Shown: piece after piece, positions 21,917 through 31,985 of the stretch
How the letters are laid out: every line of letters starts with the position of its first letter
How positions within the stretch are numbered: the stretch's first letter is position 1
From: Lepidurus packardi
Taxonomy: Eukaryota; Arthropoda; Branchiopoda; Notostraca; Triopsidae
Length of the DNA: 64,000 bases
Direction of reading: 5' to 3'
Assembly: GCA_023053545.1 (NCBI GenBank)
Contig: JAKZAN010000002.1
Span: forward strand, 4,758,375-4,822,374
Notes under the pieces: model-generated
Seen by the model: only the letters and a program-made list of their open reading frames with translations
What the model was told of the DNA's origin: nothing
Databases searched by the model: none
Program-made: the position numbers and the translations under genes

Positions 21917-22971
21917 TTAGTCTGCGACCTTTTTAGCCTCCATAGCGGCCAAAACGTAAGGCGGCTCCCGCGGAGCCAACTTTTGTCCCATCCGCGGGTC
22001 TGCAAGTTCAAGCAACATACAGTCCATGAAAAAGGCTCTGAGTTTTGGAAGCATTGTGTCTTCCCAAAAAACCCTGTCAAACACAATCCGCTCAACTTGC
22101 AAACTGTTCTTTGTCCATGCAACAAAATCACACCACGCTCTTCCGGTCACGGCAAGCTGTCCTGTAACTTGGTAGTAGTGATTGTGCGTTCTCTTCAATC
22201 TCAGTTTGTCACCATCAACTAACTCTAGAAAGCAGTCCTTCGGTTTTGATTTTACAAATTCAATGAAGGAAGACGCTGTCTCTGCCTTTTGGGGACACTT
22301 TATCTCGATAAGTCCTTCGTCACCTACAAGGCCGTCGGGAGATGCTCCCAGGTAACCTAGCTCAGGATGCACCCAAAACCCTGATGGGACTACAGTCACA
22401 CAGTTCTTTATTTCGTAGTCTTTCCTGGCATTTGGCTCATTGGCCTGTCCGTAACGAGTAACTTCTGTGCTAATGTTATTAGGACTTAGTATTGCTTGCA
22501 ATGTATTTTGACGCAAAGTTGTATCTCTGAGCTTACACACTTTGCCAAAGTGAGAAGCGGTCAGTCTACTCGCCCTTGCATCAAACCAATCAGAAGAATC
22601 AGCCTGCTCTCTAGTTTTCTCTTCAAGGACTACAATCTGCTCCCTGCTAAGCTGCTGTTGAGCAACAATCAGTTTGCACCTGTCACGTAAGATCTCCTCT
22701 GGCAAATCTGGCTTTCCATAATGGCAATCAGGTCCTGCGAAAGCTTCGCGCCTCCGAGTCAAAGCTTGTCGTGGAGAAGCAATAGCATTATTTTCCCGTG
22801 ACTTCTCTAACCGATTTCTGAACGAAAGAATATCGTCGTGACAATTCTTGGCAAAATTTTCTGTAGCAATGCTACAGGAACCATATTTTTTCAAAATAGC
22901 AGCCTGAAAACCTCGTCCATGGTGATATTCTAGAACAGCACCATAACATCGGTAATTATAAGATCCCCTTT
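21917..22971 (-). CDS. YqaJ-type PD-(D/E)XK nuclease domain, downstream of a frameshift
   Basis: Open from about 22971 down to the stop at 21917. From the first codon that opens this frame alone (22894) there are 325 residues. In that numbering, a RLTASHFG motif lies at 110-117 and YGQANEPNA at 148-156 (E153). ASPDGL (D187) and LIEIKCP (E197, K199) supply the PD-(D/E)XK catalytic set of the YqaJ/lambda-exonuclease-like family. The preceding transposase frame stops at 22930 in another frame, and both frames stay protein-like up to the AAAGGGG tract at 22965-22972. A one-base indel there most likely splits what was a single protein. In such elements the nuclease probably processes DNA ends; that role is inference. 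Confidence 0.75.
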
Positions 22972-24651
22972 GCGAGCGGAGAAATTGCTTGCCACCATGG
23001 ACATAAACCCCTCTGCGAGGTTAGTCGTAACTTCGGTAAGCAAACCTGCAGCTTTGCTCCTACAGCCCAACAAGATCTCCATTACTTCAGTGTACAAAGC
23101 AGTGTGTACATTCTGTTTCAATTTCTGACCCACTGACTTACAACCCTTTCCACCATCGCTGGCCGCAGTGCAAAAAGTGTGGTCATTCAAAAGATAATGT
23201 CTGGGACCATTGCTCAGAAATGAACGAAGTTGATCAACATTTCCCTTCAATCTAGCGTTACGATTGATTGCACCTCGTGCTGCACCGCCAAATTTACGTA
23301 TCAAAAGAGGGGTCAAAATTTTCTTATTGGCAGAGGTTTTGCCCTGAAGTTTATACAGAGCTTTCGTGAAATTTGTCATTACATGATTTGCACACTCAAG
23401 CTTGCGGACGGTTTTCTGAGTGCGAGGAGTATTAGCGAGGATAGTATTATGGGTCGAAGCGTCCCCGTCACCAATAAACGTTCGATAGCGCAAGCCGTGC
23501 TTGTCTTCAGCATCTCTAAAACCATCTACAATAATGGAGCTTTCCATTGCTGTAGACGGACCGTCCCAGTTTTTGAAACATTCGTGAGGGCGAGGATCCA
23601 CTTGTTTGTTCTTAGCTTGTTGACAAATGGAACAATATTTGTTACGAACTCCTACATGCAATATTTTCTTGGTCCGCGCACCAATGATTACGCCCACACC
23701 TGACTTGGCTGTGTACCTGGTGCCGTGGCTCCTTTGAGACCACCCACCATCGCCAATTACGGTTATGTACGGCGTGTTGTCTTCGTCGATTTGTTCAGCC
23801 CGTTCAGCCGATTCACGTTCTTCCTTCCCTGCATTTTCTATTTCTAGCTTTGCCTCTTTCTCCCATATTTTCCCAACTTTACGTTCCTGTTCAATAAATG
23901 AGTTGCGGTTCATTGAAGGAACGCCAACGGTTGCCATGAATTCTTCTAAGTGGTTATGGGCTGCACCAATTTGCATAATTCCCATTGCAATTTTTGTGTT
24001 GACGGACAGAGCCTGAACTTTATCTGACCTCAAGCGTGCAGCATGCGGCGAAATGTTCTTTTGGGTAGGCCTTACATGCGCATATGGAGAAACCTGGTCA
24101 GTTGTTATAAAAATATTCTCCTGGCATTTCTCACATTTGAAAGCAAAACTGCTCCAAAAACCTTTCTTAACTTCCTTTTGGAAAGGAATGGGTGAGCGAC
24201 AAATATCGCAGTGTTCAAAAATGTTATTGTGCCCTGACAAGAAATGGCAAACATTTACTAATCGAAGTCCGTCAACTTCTTTCTTCATTTTTGGTTGCGA
24301 ATACCAAACAGGTTCAATGTTAAGTTCTACAGCATCAATTTCTGCCTGTTCTTTAAGAATGCGTGAAATTTCGTCATCTTCGAGACAGTTCGTTTCTTTG
24401 TCAAGGAGATCTAAACTAGCAAAGCTATTGGAAACAACGGAGCTAGTGCTAGCTATAGGCTCAATGGAAACTGATTCTATAGCAGGTCTGGAACTTACAG
24501 TACAAGAAGTTTGTAATTTGAAACTTTCACCTGGCGATACTTCATCTGGATCTGCTGGGTGTTCTTGGCAAAGCTTTTCTCTTCGGTTCTTCAAAGCAAC
24601 GCCTCTCAGTTTCTGTTTGCTACAGGATGACAGTATTTTTTTTCTTGCCAT
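22930..24651 (-). CDS. Mutator-like transposase (DDE type)
   Basis: 573 residues from an ATG at 24651 in good context. A zinc ribbon pairs CDIC (148-151) with CEKC (173-176). The catalytic core shows DGGWSQRSHG (D301), then CSIC with a later HEC motif, NWDGPSTAME, GDGDAST (D395/D397), KLECANH and NLAEGF (E547). This order is that of the large arthropod and cnidarian Mutator-like transposase domain family, with D301, D395 or D397, and E547 as the likely metal-binding triad. The N-terminal 130 residues are Ser- and acid-rich and basic at the very start. The frame is left at about 22970, after which protein similarity continues in another frame into the YqaJ domain. The copy therefore looks inactive unless the indel is a sequencing error. 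Confidence 0.8.
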   Translation of the reverse strand: MARKKILSSCSKQKLRGVALKNRREKLCQEHPADPDEVSPGESFKLQTSCTVSSRPAIESVSIEPIASTSSVVSNSFASLDLLDKETNCLEDDEISRILKEQAEIDAVELNIEPVWYSQPKMKKEVDGLRLVNVCHFLSGHNNIFEHCDICRSPIPFQKEVKKGFWSSFAFKCEKCQENIFITTDQVSPYAHVRPTQKNISPHAARLRSDKVQALSVNTKIAMGIMQIGAAHNHLEEFMATVGVPSMNRNSFIEQERKVGKIWEKEAKLEIENAGKEERESAERAEQIDEDNTPYITVIGDGGWSQRSHGTRYTAKSGVGVIIGARTKKILHVGVRNKYCSICQQAKNKQVDPRPHECFKNWDGPSTAMESSIIVDGFRDAEDKHGLRYRTFIGDGDASTHNTILANTPRTQKTVRKLECANHVMTNFTKALYKLQGKTSANKKILTPLLIRKFGGAARGAINRNARLKGNVDQLRSFLSNGPRHYLLNDHTFCTAASDGGKGCKSVGQKLKQNVHTALYTEVMEILLGCRSKAAGLLTEVTTNLAEGFMSMVASNFSARKGDLIITDVMVLF

Positions 24652-24794
24652 TTTCAGTCAGTAGTACCGATGCAAAAAACAAATAACGTAATAACTTGCG
24701 CCACTCAATGTTTGTACGACTCACGAACGCAGTAATGAACTTTTTCGTTGTCGTTTTAAATGATCAACTACAATGCTATAATGTTTGAAACTAT

Positions 24795-25154
24795 TCAAGA
24801 AATTGGTAACACCGAAATCAAGAACCGCTGATGCTGATCTCTGATTACGGAATGCGTTCTAGTCAAAGTTTCATAACAACATTCCGGAAAGTTAGTGAAA
24901 TAGTAAAAGTGAATGTCCTTTGAAATCGCATTTTGGCAAATTACACAAACACTACAAATTAAAAAGTCCTTCAGTTTTGAGAAATATTGAATTCCCCTCA
25001 GTAGAAAAATTATGCGTTTCCAGTTATTCCGTTGGGATATAATCAAAGCTTGTTGTTGTAGTGAATTTGAGATCGAAAGTGAAGGTTGTTGCAAAATACT
25101 GATCCTCAATAATTTGGAATCTATTTTGTTGGTTACTTCCTTTGACTGATTCAT
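24795..25154 (-). other. Open frame of unknown nature within the transposon
   Basis: A 119-codon minus-strand frame upstream of the transposase, Cys-poor and Ile/Leu/Gln-rich. No domain recognised; it may be a chance frame or a second transposon product. Confidence 0.2.
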
Positions 25155-25444
25155 GTCTAAAAGCTAAAATATTCAGTAACTTATTTTACATTCCAGAGTT
25201 TCACGCTGGGGCCAAGCAGGAAAAACTATTGCAAGATGTAATTTAGCGATCAATGACCTATCGGCATCAAGATGATCATCAGCGTGCATTACACTTTTCA
25301 GCAGGGCCATAGCAGTTTAACATGGCAATTTTAACCCGGTCATCAACATTTCGAACAAAAGCCCATAAGAGCAAGATCTTCGAAGGCTATTAGTTGACTA
25401 GAGCTAGAATATAAACAGTGATCGCTAAGACGAGCGATAAGATG

Positions 25445-25712
25445 GGTGGTAACCTTGAGTGTAAAGCACGGTAATGGCAATTTTCTAGGAAAATAGTATT
25501 ACTTAGTTCGGAATTTCTAAGTACACTTCTAAAGCTTGGAAATTGGATTATCCCTTCCATTGGTATTTTATACATAAAACGACGGTGTCAACCTTGACCA
25601 TAAAGAATGGTAATGACAATTTTCTAAGAAAATATAATTGTTTATTTCGCCATTTCTAAATACTTACACGTCTAGCGCATGCAAATTGGATTATCAGTTA
25701 AATTGGTATTCC
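25445..25712. repeat. Diverged 140-bp direct repeat near the right transposon end
   Basis: GGTAATGGCAATTTTCTAG and GGTAATGACAATTTTCTAA start matching halves at about 25470 and 25610, both ending in AAATTGGATTATC and ATTGGTATT. Confidence 0.65.
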
Positions 25713-25993
25713 CTCCCATTCTCAAGCGAACATAGGGAGGAAGTTCCTTAGCATAAGCTGACCTTTTCCCTTTACCCCATACTTTACATTAATTATTGTG
25801 TGCAGACCTCTAGTGGGAGAAATTAGTCATAGGTGTATATTTATTTGTAGCATTCTCAGGATATAGGGGTCTATGCCAGCGACATCTTTTGACGGAAAAT
25901 AGTCAACTACTTACACCACACCGTGGCCTTAAAACAGTTCTATGAAAATATAATTTCTGAATGGACGACTCTTATTCTTTGATTTGTTGCCAA

Positions 25994-26040
<47 letters not shown>
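25994..26040. repeat. 47-nt G homopolymer
   Basis: An unbroken G run. The paralogous position at 44937-44948 has 12 G. Confidence 0.9.
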
Positions 26041-26042
<2 letters not shown>

Positions 26043-26101
26043 TGAGGGTCTTAAGACGGCCCTGCATTTAGGTGCTCCTTTAGATGCCTTTTCGGAGGAA
26101 T

Positions 26102-26157
26102 CTAACCTAACCTAACTTATTCCAACCTACCCTAACCTATCCTAACCTAACCTAACG
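26102..26157. repeat. Interstitial CCTAA (TTAGG) block
   Basis: Imperfect CCTAA units match the arthropod telomere repeat complement. The same block is at 45010-45065. Confidence 0.8.
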
Positions 26158-26189
26158 AGTAAACCACCGGTAAACTGACGTTCCCAGAG

Positions 26190-26275
26190 CCCGCCACAGA
26201 ACGGTTAGCGGTCAGATCGGTAAGCTTTTGTCAGTTCGATCCTCCGAAAAGGCGTCATTTAGTAGCTTCTTCCAA
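26190..26275 (+). repeat. tRNA-like repeat remnant upstream of the plus-strand helical gene
   Basis: GGTTAGCGGTCAGATCGGTAAGC followed by GTCAGTTCGATCCTCCG resembles a D-arm plus T-arm (box A/box B) pair. Related copies lie at about 43858-43925, 45098-45183 and 62310-62375. It is not a full tRNA; a tRNA-derived SINE remnant is possible. Confidence 0.3.
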
Positions 26276-26378
26276 CTGCCAAGACGGACGCGAGTTATAT
26301 ATACACTTCTAAACAAAAATGCAAAGTAATCCTTTAGTAAAATTTATTATTAATAAAAAACGATTTAAATTTTCTTAG

Positions 26379-27339
26379 TGGAAGAAACTAGTTCGATGTT
26401 CCAAAGTTTCCGCGATGACATCAGACCGCCCTTTTCGCGGACATTAAGAAATTTGGAAACATTACTTCAAGTTACTGCATCCGAAAGTAGTAAATACGGT
26501 GACTACAGTCTAATCAACGACGACTACTTTATCAATCCAGCCATTCAAAATGCAATTCAAGCGACCCATTTCGCTACAAGGCAAGTCCTGGGCGTTACCC
26601 GGAAACACGTCGAAGCCTACGAGGAATTAATCAGCCAACAAACGATAGGAGTGGGTAATCTAGAAGCCAAAATCGTGGACTGTCGCAATCAGATCGCGAC
26701 TTTGAGTCAGATGAGAACTTCCTTACAAAGTACTGTGCCTTCACTGCAAGAAAGCATCGATCATAACCTTAGGCTATTGGTTGTTGCGCGACGTACATTG
26801 TATTCTCAACGCCGCTTTTTAGCAGAAATGGAAGAACGCCAACAAAGGTTGTCCTTTTACTTCGGTGGATTTTTGTCCTTTGGTAATAATTTATATTATG
26901 AATGCATTATTTGGTAATACGGGAAAGTTAACATGGGATTTTTGTAGTGCTCGGGCCATCCTACGTCCTTCGTCAAATAAGAGTTGTGGAAAACAACATT
27001 GATGAACTCCAACACGATGTGCGGAGGCACAAACAATCCTGGGCAAAGGCAGATTCCAGTTTACGTGAACTTACCATTAAAATTGCCACCAATGAAAACG
27101 CAGCCCTTACCGCGTCTGCGCAGCTAAAAGAGTTCGAAGCTGCTTTGAATAGTTTGAAACGCGAAAGATTCTTAGTTTTGCAATTCGAAGAGAAGCTGAA
27201 GTCTTGTTTTGCGTTCGTGCAAAATGTCTATGACAAAGTCGACGTTTTGTACGAAAGAAACCGCGTCACCATTGTATTCGATTCCATTATTATTTCCTTG
27301 AAAGATTTGCTAAACTTTCTGACCCAGACAATCAATTAG
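26379..27339 (+). CDS. Alpha-helical protein with central hydrophobic stretch, copy 1
   Basis: Two visible exons, 26379-26882 and 26948-27339, are joined in phase 1 by a 65-bp GT-AG intron. The first follows an acceptor at 26377-26378 in phase 1, so a start exon lies upstream. A 7-nt one is possible at 26319-26325, with TATATATA at 26296-26303. The product of about 300 residues is nearly all amphipathic helix and coiled coil (E/Q/R-rich heptads), broken by one hydrophobic stretch at the exon junction (FYFGGFLSF, then LGPSYVL). Long helices around a single hydrophobic hairpin is the layout of alpha-helical pore-forming proteins; function is inference. The frame stops at 27339, but another frame stays protein-like for at least 20 codons (LAVLATAYDLKNIYKL), suggesting a frameshift near 27297. 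No signal peptide is visible. Confidence 0.6.
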
Positions 27340-27902
27340 CTGTCCTCGCTACAGCCTATGATTTGAAAAATATCTACAAACTTGTATTTATGAAAGAGTC
27401 AAAAGCACATCCGTTTTTTATGGCTCCGCCCACGAGGGGATGGGCTTGGATTACCCGCTTCCCATCCATGCTTTCATTTTTTTTTTTTCTATTTTTTTCT
27501 ATTTTTTTTAGACTTTATCAGCGTAGGTCGAAGCCTATTGCTGTAACTTTTTATTGGTTTTAACAAAATATTTTCAAAGTAACTGTTAACTGAGCATGCA
27601 CATTAGACAACGTTTGCACGTTGTACATAGAGCGGGAAAAGAATAGATTTGGAATTTTACACTACATTGAGACACTGGAGACTTGGGTGATTTCTATGCC
27701 ATTACTTACAAATTTTTATAGCTTCGGACATAAAATGGGTGAGTGCTGGAAAAACTTTTGGGTTGGTTACAATGACTTGTGCGTTAAAATGGACTTGGAT
27801 TTGGCTCAAATTGCGAAGAAATTGTGCACGTTCTTTGTTTAATGTACGACAATGGAAAAGTGGGTGACGGAGATCTTGTTTTGCTTGATCTTGGCATGGG
27901 CA
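27340..27902. other. 3' region of the plus-strand helical gene
   Basis: Begins with the alternative-frame coding-like stretch, then T-rich low-complexity sequence (27474-27510). Small frames after that lack support. Confidence 0.4.
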
Positions 27903-28350
27903 TTAGCGTAGGGGGCGTAGCGTTGAGGTGGAGATATTGCACCATGCAGGGTAAGCGTAGCGGATTTTCGAGAGTGTGGTGGCTTGAAAAAGGGTTCGAA
28001 GCTGTTTACAGGTGATCGATTTGGGCATTTTTGCGAGCTTAGCAATTCTTTGAATAATCGAGTTGCATTGCGCTGCTAAGTTGTTTGCATGATGGGTCCA
28101 CTTCAATCGAGAGTCATAGATGACTCCAAGGTAACGCACTGAATCCTTCGGATAGATGGTGATATCTTCCCAAATTAGTGGTGTTCGTTGATCAATGTGT
28201 TTCCGCGAAAAGTGAATAAGTTCTGTTTTGTTGCGGGCAAATTCCAATTTAAGCCGTCTGCTCCATTTTACGAGGGCGCCAAGGTTGTTTGTCAAGAGCT
28301 TAATGTTTTTCTCGCTTGAGACGCCGGATGTGATGAGAAGGATGTCGAAC
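27903..28350 (-). mobile_element. LINE reverse-transcriptase fragment
   Basis: Encodes the late RT region of a Jockey/I-type LINE (NNLGALVKWS, NKTELIHFS, VRYLGVIYDS, then the thumb region). It overlaps in content with the LINE at 33253 but carries substitutions, so it is a separate truncated copy. Similarity stops abruptly near 28350. Confidence 0.8.
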
Positions 28351-28582
28351 GCTTTGAACGCTTTTCGTTAAGTAGAAAATAACCTTCACTTTTTTGCAGA
28401 ATTGACTCCTATCGTGTTGCCAACGCTAGCTTACAAATGTGAAAAACCATTTACAAAATATTTGTTTTTGCTTAAATTAAAAATGTGTCTTCAAAATAAG
28501 TACGAGTACAAATATACGAATGAGTAATACAAAATGGCTACTGACCTTTATAGTGACGTCCACGATGTCTTCAATTGGAGAA

Positions 28583-28636
28583 ATCATGATATAATATCAT
28601 GATGTCGATCATGATATCAATCATGATCGACATGAT
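28583..28636. repeat. ATCATGAT palindromic hairpin, unit A
   Basis: Overlapping ATCATGAT palindromes. The arms ATGTCGATCATGAT and ATCATGATCGACAT can pair around a short loop. The motif lies about 640 bp beyond the 3' end of the helical gene at 29272. Confidence 0.8.
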
Positions 28637-29271
28637 ACTAACTGAATGTTAAGTTCATTCTAAGTACAGTTGCAGTTTAGTGTCTACATGAATGTTTGTT
28701 TGTCAAAATGAACCCAAAGTAACTTAAACTATAAAATCTATAAAGTATAGCTTATCTGAGATATAAATTATTTTAAAATGTTCACTTATTTTCGTTTGTA
28801 TAGAATACTGATTGTTAAGTCGATACATTCTGATTGCAAAAGTCTATACACAAAACAACTATCACGGCGCTTCTGAAGCCTACCCCTATAGCTATATAGA
28901 ATTGCACGCCATCAGGATTATATGGTCGGATTTTCTTTTAGACACAAGTGTGATCAAAATAAACGAAATAAAACTGACACCCTTTAATTGGGCTTCTCAG
29001 ATATTGAAGGGGGCAGTTTCCTTGCACTGTTTGGATTTCTTAAGTAGTTCGCGGTATCGGAATAGCTTCTAAACCATTCTAATAAATGAAAAACCATCAG
29101 AACTACCTAATGAATTTTTTAATGTATTCCCAAACGTAGGCTTTCGCCTATTGTCGGCATCAAAAAATTGCCCTAACAATGAAATTTGTCACTCATGAAA
29201 AAGAAATACATGAGAACAGAGGGAGGATAAAGCGGGGGGGGGGGGGGGGGGGAGGGAATGTAGAAGGAGGT
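28637..29271. other. Conserved 3' flank of helical gene A
   Basis: About 630 bp shared with 38959-39586, 47545-48183 and 57872-58499. Contains a 19-G run at 29234-29252. No gene seen. Confidence 0.6.
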
Positions 29272-31361
29272 CTAGATTCCCGAGTTCGTTTGCTTTGAAG
29301 CTAACTGATCGTTAGCGATTTTCAGCAGATCTTTCATTCGGATAGTGAAAGCGTTCTTCTCGGCCACGATTAACTTGTGTATCTCATTCGAGTCGCTATT
29401 ACTCGATAGTTGTAACTCTTCACGTTTCTGGTCGATGCTCATGCCGGCTGTTTCGGCGTCAAAGGCGATCAACTGATTCAATTTGACAATGTTCGGCATG
29501 ATGTACTTGGCCGAGACCTTCGTGTACATGCCAGCCATGCCGTGGATAAAGGACGATGCTTGACTAGCTTCTTTCGCCGAGACGTACGTGATTCGTAAGT
29601 TGACCTGGGAATTAAGCAAGTCCACATCAGTACTTGTTTCCTTGACGATATCATGGAATTTGTCCAAATCCTTATTCATGGACGATTTAACGACGCTTGC
29701 CAATTTTTCAAAGATGAGTACTAGTTTGGACCAGTGTTCTTTCAGCAGGCTAAAGTTGTCCAACACGACGTGCAAAAGTTTGATAGCTTCTCCATAGCTC
29801 ATTTCGCTAAATTCCTGTAACTGGGTCTGGGCTTTTATGTTTTCGCGGTTGTTCTTCTCCATACGAACTCTAGCTTTTTCAAGATTCTCGACCTCCATTT
29901 CGTACTGCTTTTGGACGGTATCCACTGCGTGCTTCCAGTTCATGGACGCTAATTCCGACGCTCGACCGGACGTCGGATGAACATTCGGCATCGATGTCGT
30001 TCTTCCTGAAGCGGGATTATTCATCGATTCAACAGTTTGTTTGAGTTCTTCAGCCTGTCTGAAGAAATCCTGGATCTGCTCTCTGACCTCTTTGGTATCG
30101 TTGAAACTTTCAGACGACAACAATCCTTCCAAAGTCTTCATGACTGTTATTCCTGCTTGGCAGTTCTTTTCAACCATCTTACAACCGAGATCTCCTTTGG
30201 CAATCTCGTCCAGCATGCTGATGTATTTCGCGGCGCTGTACTCCGACTTTATAGAGGAGTCCGTGTTCTTGAAATCCCTCTCTGCGAACTTGTTTAGTTC
30301 GCTGGCAATACCAAAGATCTTCAGGACGTTCTGAGAGTTCTCCAGCAAGCATTTGTTATCGAGGTTGACCTTCTCGGGAACGACAGCGGAGTGAGTACTC
30401 TGGACCGTACCAAAGATAAAAAATTCGAAGCGTAAGACGGTTACACATAAGTCTCTAAGTACTTTAAATCTGTTAATGGTGGCGAGCTTCCAGTTGGAGG
30501 GCTTATTGCGTATGGCTTCGTAAACCTGGCCCTGTGTTTCCTCCACCTTTTTATCTTGATACTCTTTATCCTTCTTCGTATCTTCCAACGTGGTAGCAGT
30601 GTTGGTAGCCACCACCTTCAACACTTCTTGCTCCTGATGGGCATCGTCTCGCTGTTTTTCTGTCAAACCTTTGGTAGCCGTGACGGCAGTTAGCAACTCT
30701 CCCGTCAGTTTAATTAGTTGGTCAAAAATTTCAACGACTTCATTGGAGCGGGTGGCGCTCTGCTCCGCTGTGGCTCGGATCTCTTCGAGTAGGATGGGGA
30801 GTATTTTGTCAATCACTTTCGTCTCTTTGGAGTCGAGGATCTGCTTCACTTGTTCCACGGTGGAAGGAATACCTTGCGCGTAGAGGTAGATCTGGTGCAT
30901 GTTGGTGTGAGCGGACCTGAAGGCTTCGAAGCCAGAGTCGCTGATTTGGACGAGACTCGCCTTGAAACTCATAGGTTGCTTTATGAATTTGTAGCCAGCT
31001 TCTGGTTGGGCCCCGTTGAGAGAGAAGTCGGACATGCTGGCCGCTACAACCATTAGTTCCCCTAATATTCTGATACTGTTAGGTGCGCGGCTTAAGAGGT
31101 GTTCCCAGTTGAATTCATTGCCAAACATCATGCGGAATGAATCTTCGTCCGAAATGTCTAAAAGAGCTGAAACAATCTGTTTAGCTATCTCGATCTTCTC
31201 GGTCACTGAAATCAAGAATCACAGCCTTAAACTAAAATATACTTTGACATTCAGTTAAACTTAAGGGTGTGTCGTCTGTGCTTCTTTCCAGTGACCGAAT
31301 CAACTACAGAAAAGTAAAGAAAGGCCAACTTACATGTTTCAGGTGCTATTTTTGTTCCCAT
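29272..31361 (-). CDS. Long alpha-helical protein, pore-forming-protein-like, paralogue A
   Basis: Exons 31361-31334 and 31205-29272 join in phase 1 across a 128-bp GT-AG intron: 653 residues. The start is the ATG at 31361, the only one giving a conserved first exon in all complete copies. There is no signal peptide. Predicted layout: helical N-terminal region (1-245), a short hydrophobic segment with FFIFGTV (about 247-281), helices, a Ser/Pro/Thr-rich linker (about 403-430), coiled coil (about 430-490), and a conserved C-terminal helical region with YTKVSAKYIMPNI. A long helical bundle with one central hydrophobic segment is typical of alpha-helical pore-forming proteins such as the HBL/Cry6/XaxA type. 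The C-terminal part also resembles uncharacterised proteins of other animals. Pore formation is inference; a membrane-remodelling or immune effector role is equally open. Confidence 0.65.
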
Positions 31362-31536
31362 TGTAGTTTTCCGTAGTTGGAACTTGGGTCTGCTACCTAC
31401 GTTGGGTAAAATCACACAGTTATCATGCCGATTAAGAAAAATGAACTTTAACTAACCAGCAAGGAGTTGGCTCTTTAACAATGTGAAGGAATGACGTGTG
31501 TCGACTATAGTCTTTTCTGTTGGAAGACAAGACACG

Positions 31537-31893
31537 ATGTCAAGAAAACCAAAAAACACGAAAAGCCAAACGGAAGTTCACGGAGTTAGCTTCACCAGGC
31601 TCAAATCTGCACTTAAAAAAAAAGACGGAAATATCTATGGAAATTATGAATACCCAAAGCAGTTTGACCGTATCCTGTCAAACTCTCCACAATTTCTAGC
31701 ATTTTTTGAGACCAGAAACATTTTTCTCTTGCAGCATGAAAACAGGGAAAGGAGAAATTCAAAACAGTTGGTTGCATTCTTTAAATCAAACAAAGGCATA
31801 ATTTTGACCGAAATACAAAGAATTCCGTTTAATTTAACGCACCTCGAAAAGAATAGTGAAAAATATAGAAAAACTACCGTTGGATTGCTCTGA
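31537..31893 (+). CDS. Conserved 118-residue frame, unknown function
   Basis: A basic frame rich in Lys, Asn and Phe (QFDRILSNSPQFLAFFETR, NKGIILTEIQRIPF) from the ATG at 31537. It is divergent from the helical gene, whose ATG is 176 bp away. It is open and identical at 50449-50805 and 60780-61136, but broken by single-base losses at 41867-42222. No family recognised. Intactness in three copies may only reflect recent duplication. Confidence 0.35.
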   Translation: MSRKPKNTKSQTEVHGVSFTRLKSALKKKDGNIYGNYEYPKQFDRILSNSPQFLAFFETRNIFLLQHENRERRNSKQLVAFFKSNKGIILTEIQRIPFNLTHLEKNSEKYRKTTVGLL

Positions 31894-31985
31894 TACGCTT
31901 CTCTTTGCTGTAATTTTTCACTGTTATTTCGGTGTAGTGAACTACAAAAACTATTACTCCAAACTGTGCAGGAAAACGCCCTTCA

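Larger units (their letters stand above)
20703..25928 (-). mobile_element. DNA transposon with Mutator-like transposase and YqaJ nuclease, TTAA target
   Basis: A 5226-bp element. Its ends are inverted: GGCCACGGTGTAGTGTAA on the left and the complement of TTACACCACACCGTGGCC on the right, with one mismatch. The right flank is TTAA (25929-25932); the left flank is TAA (20700-20702). The homologous place at 44869-44880 reads GGGCTTAAAACA without the element and so serves as the empty site. TTAA duplication with one T lost on the left is the simplest reading. Internal genes are on the minus strand. TTAA is unlike the 8-9 bp duplications of classic Mutator and recalls Kolobok or piggyBac. Confidence 0.85.

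Noticed and set aside
23230..24664. Long plus-strand frames opposite the transposase
   Set aside because: They are antisense shadows without recognisable content.
26102..26157. True telomere end
   Set aside because: Repeats are short, imperfect and interstitial, with genes on both sides.
27363..28045. Small plus-strand frames after the helical gene
   Set aside because: Low complexity or antisense to the LINE fragment.
29272..31215. Helical genes starting at the first codon of the long second-exon frame
   Set aside because: That start is not an ATG and lies in the intron; the acceptor at 31206-31207 and the conserved ATG exon at 31361-31334 explain the gene better.
30037..31258. Plus-strand frames opposite the helical genes, repeated in each unit
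   Set aside because: Antisense shadows; they recur only because the genes recur.
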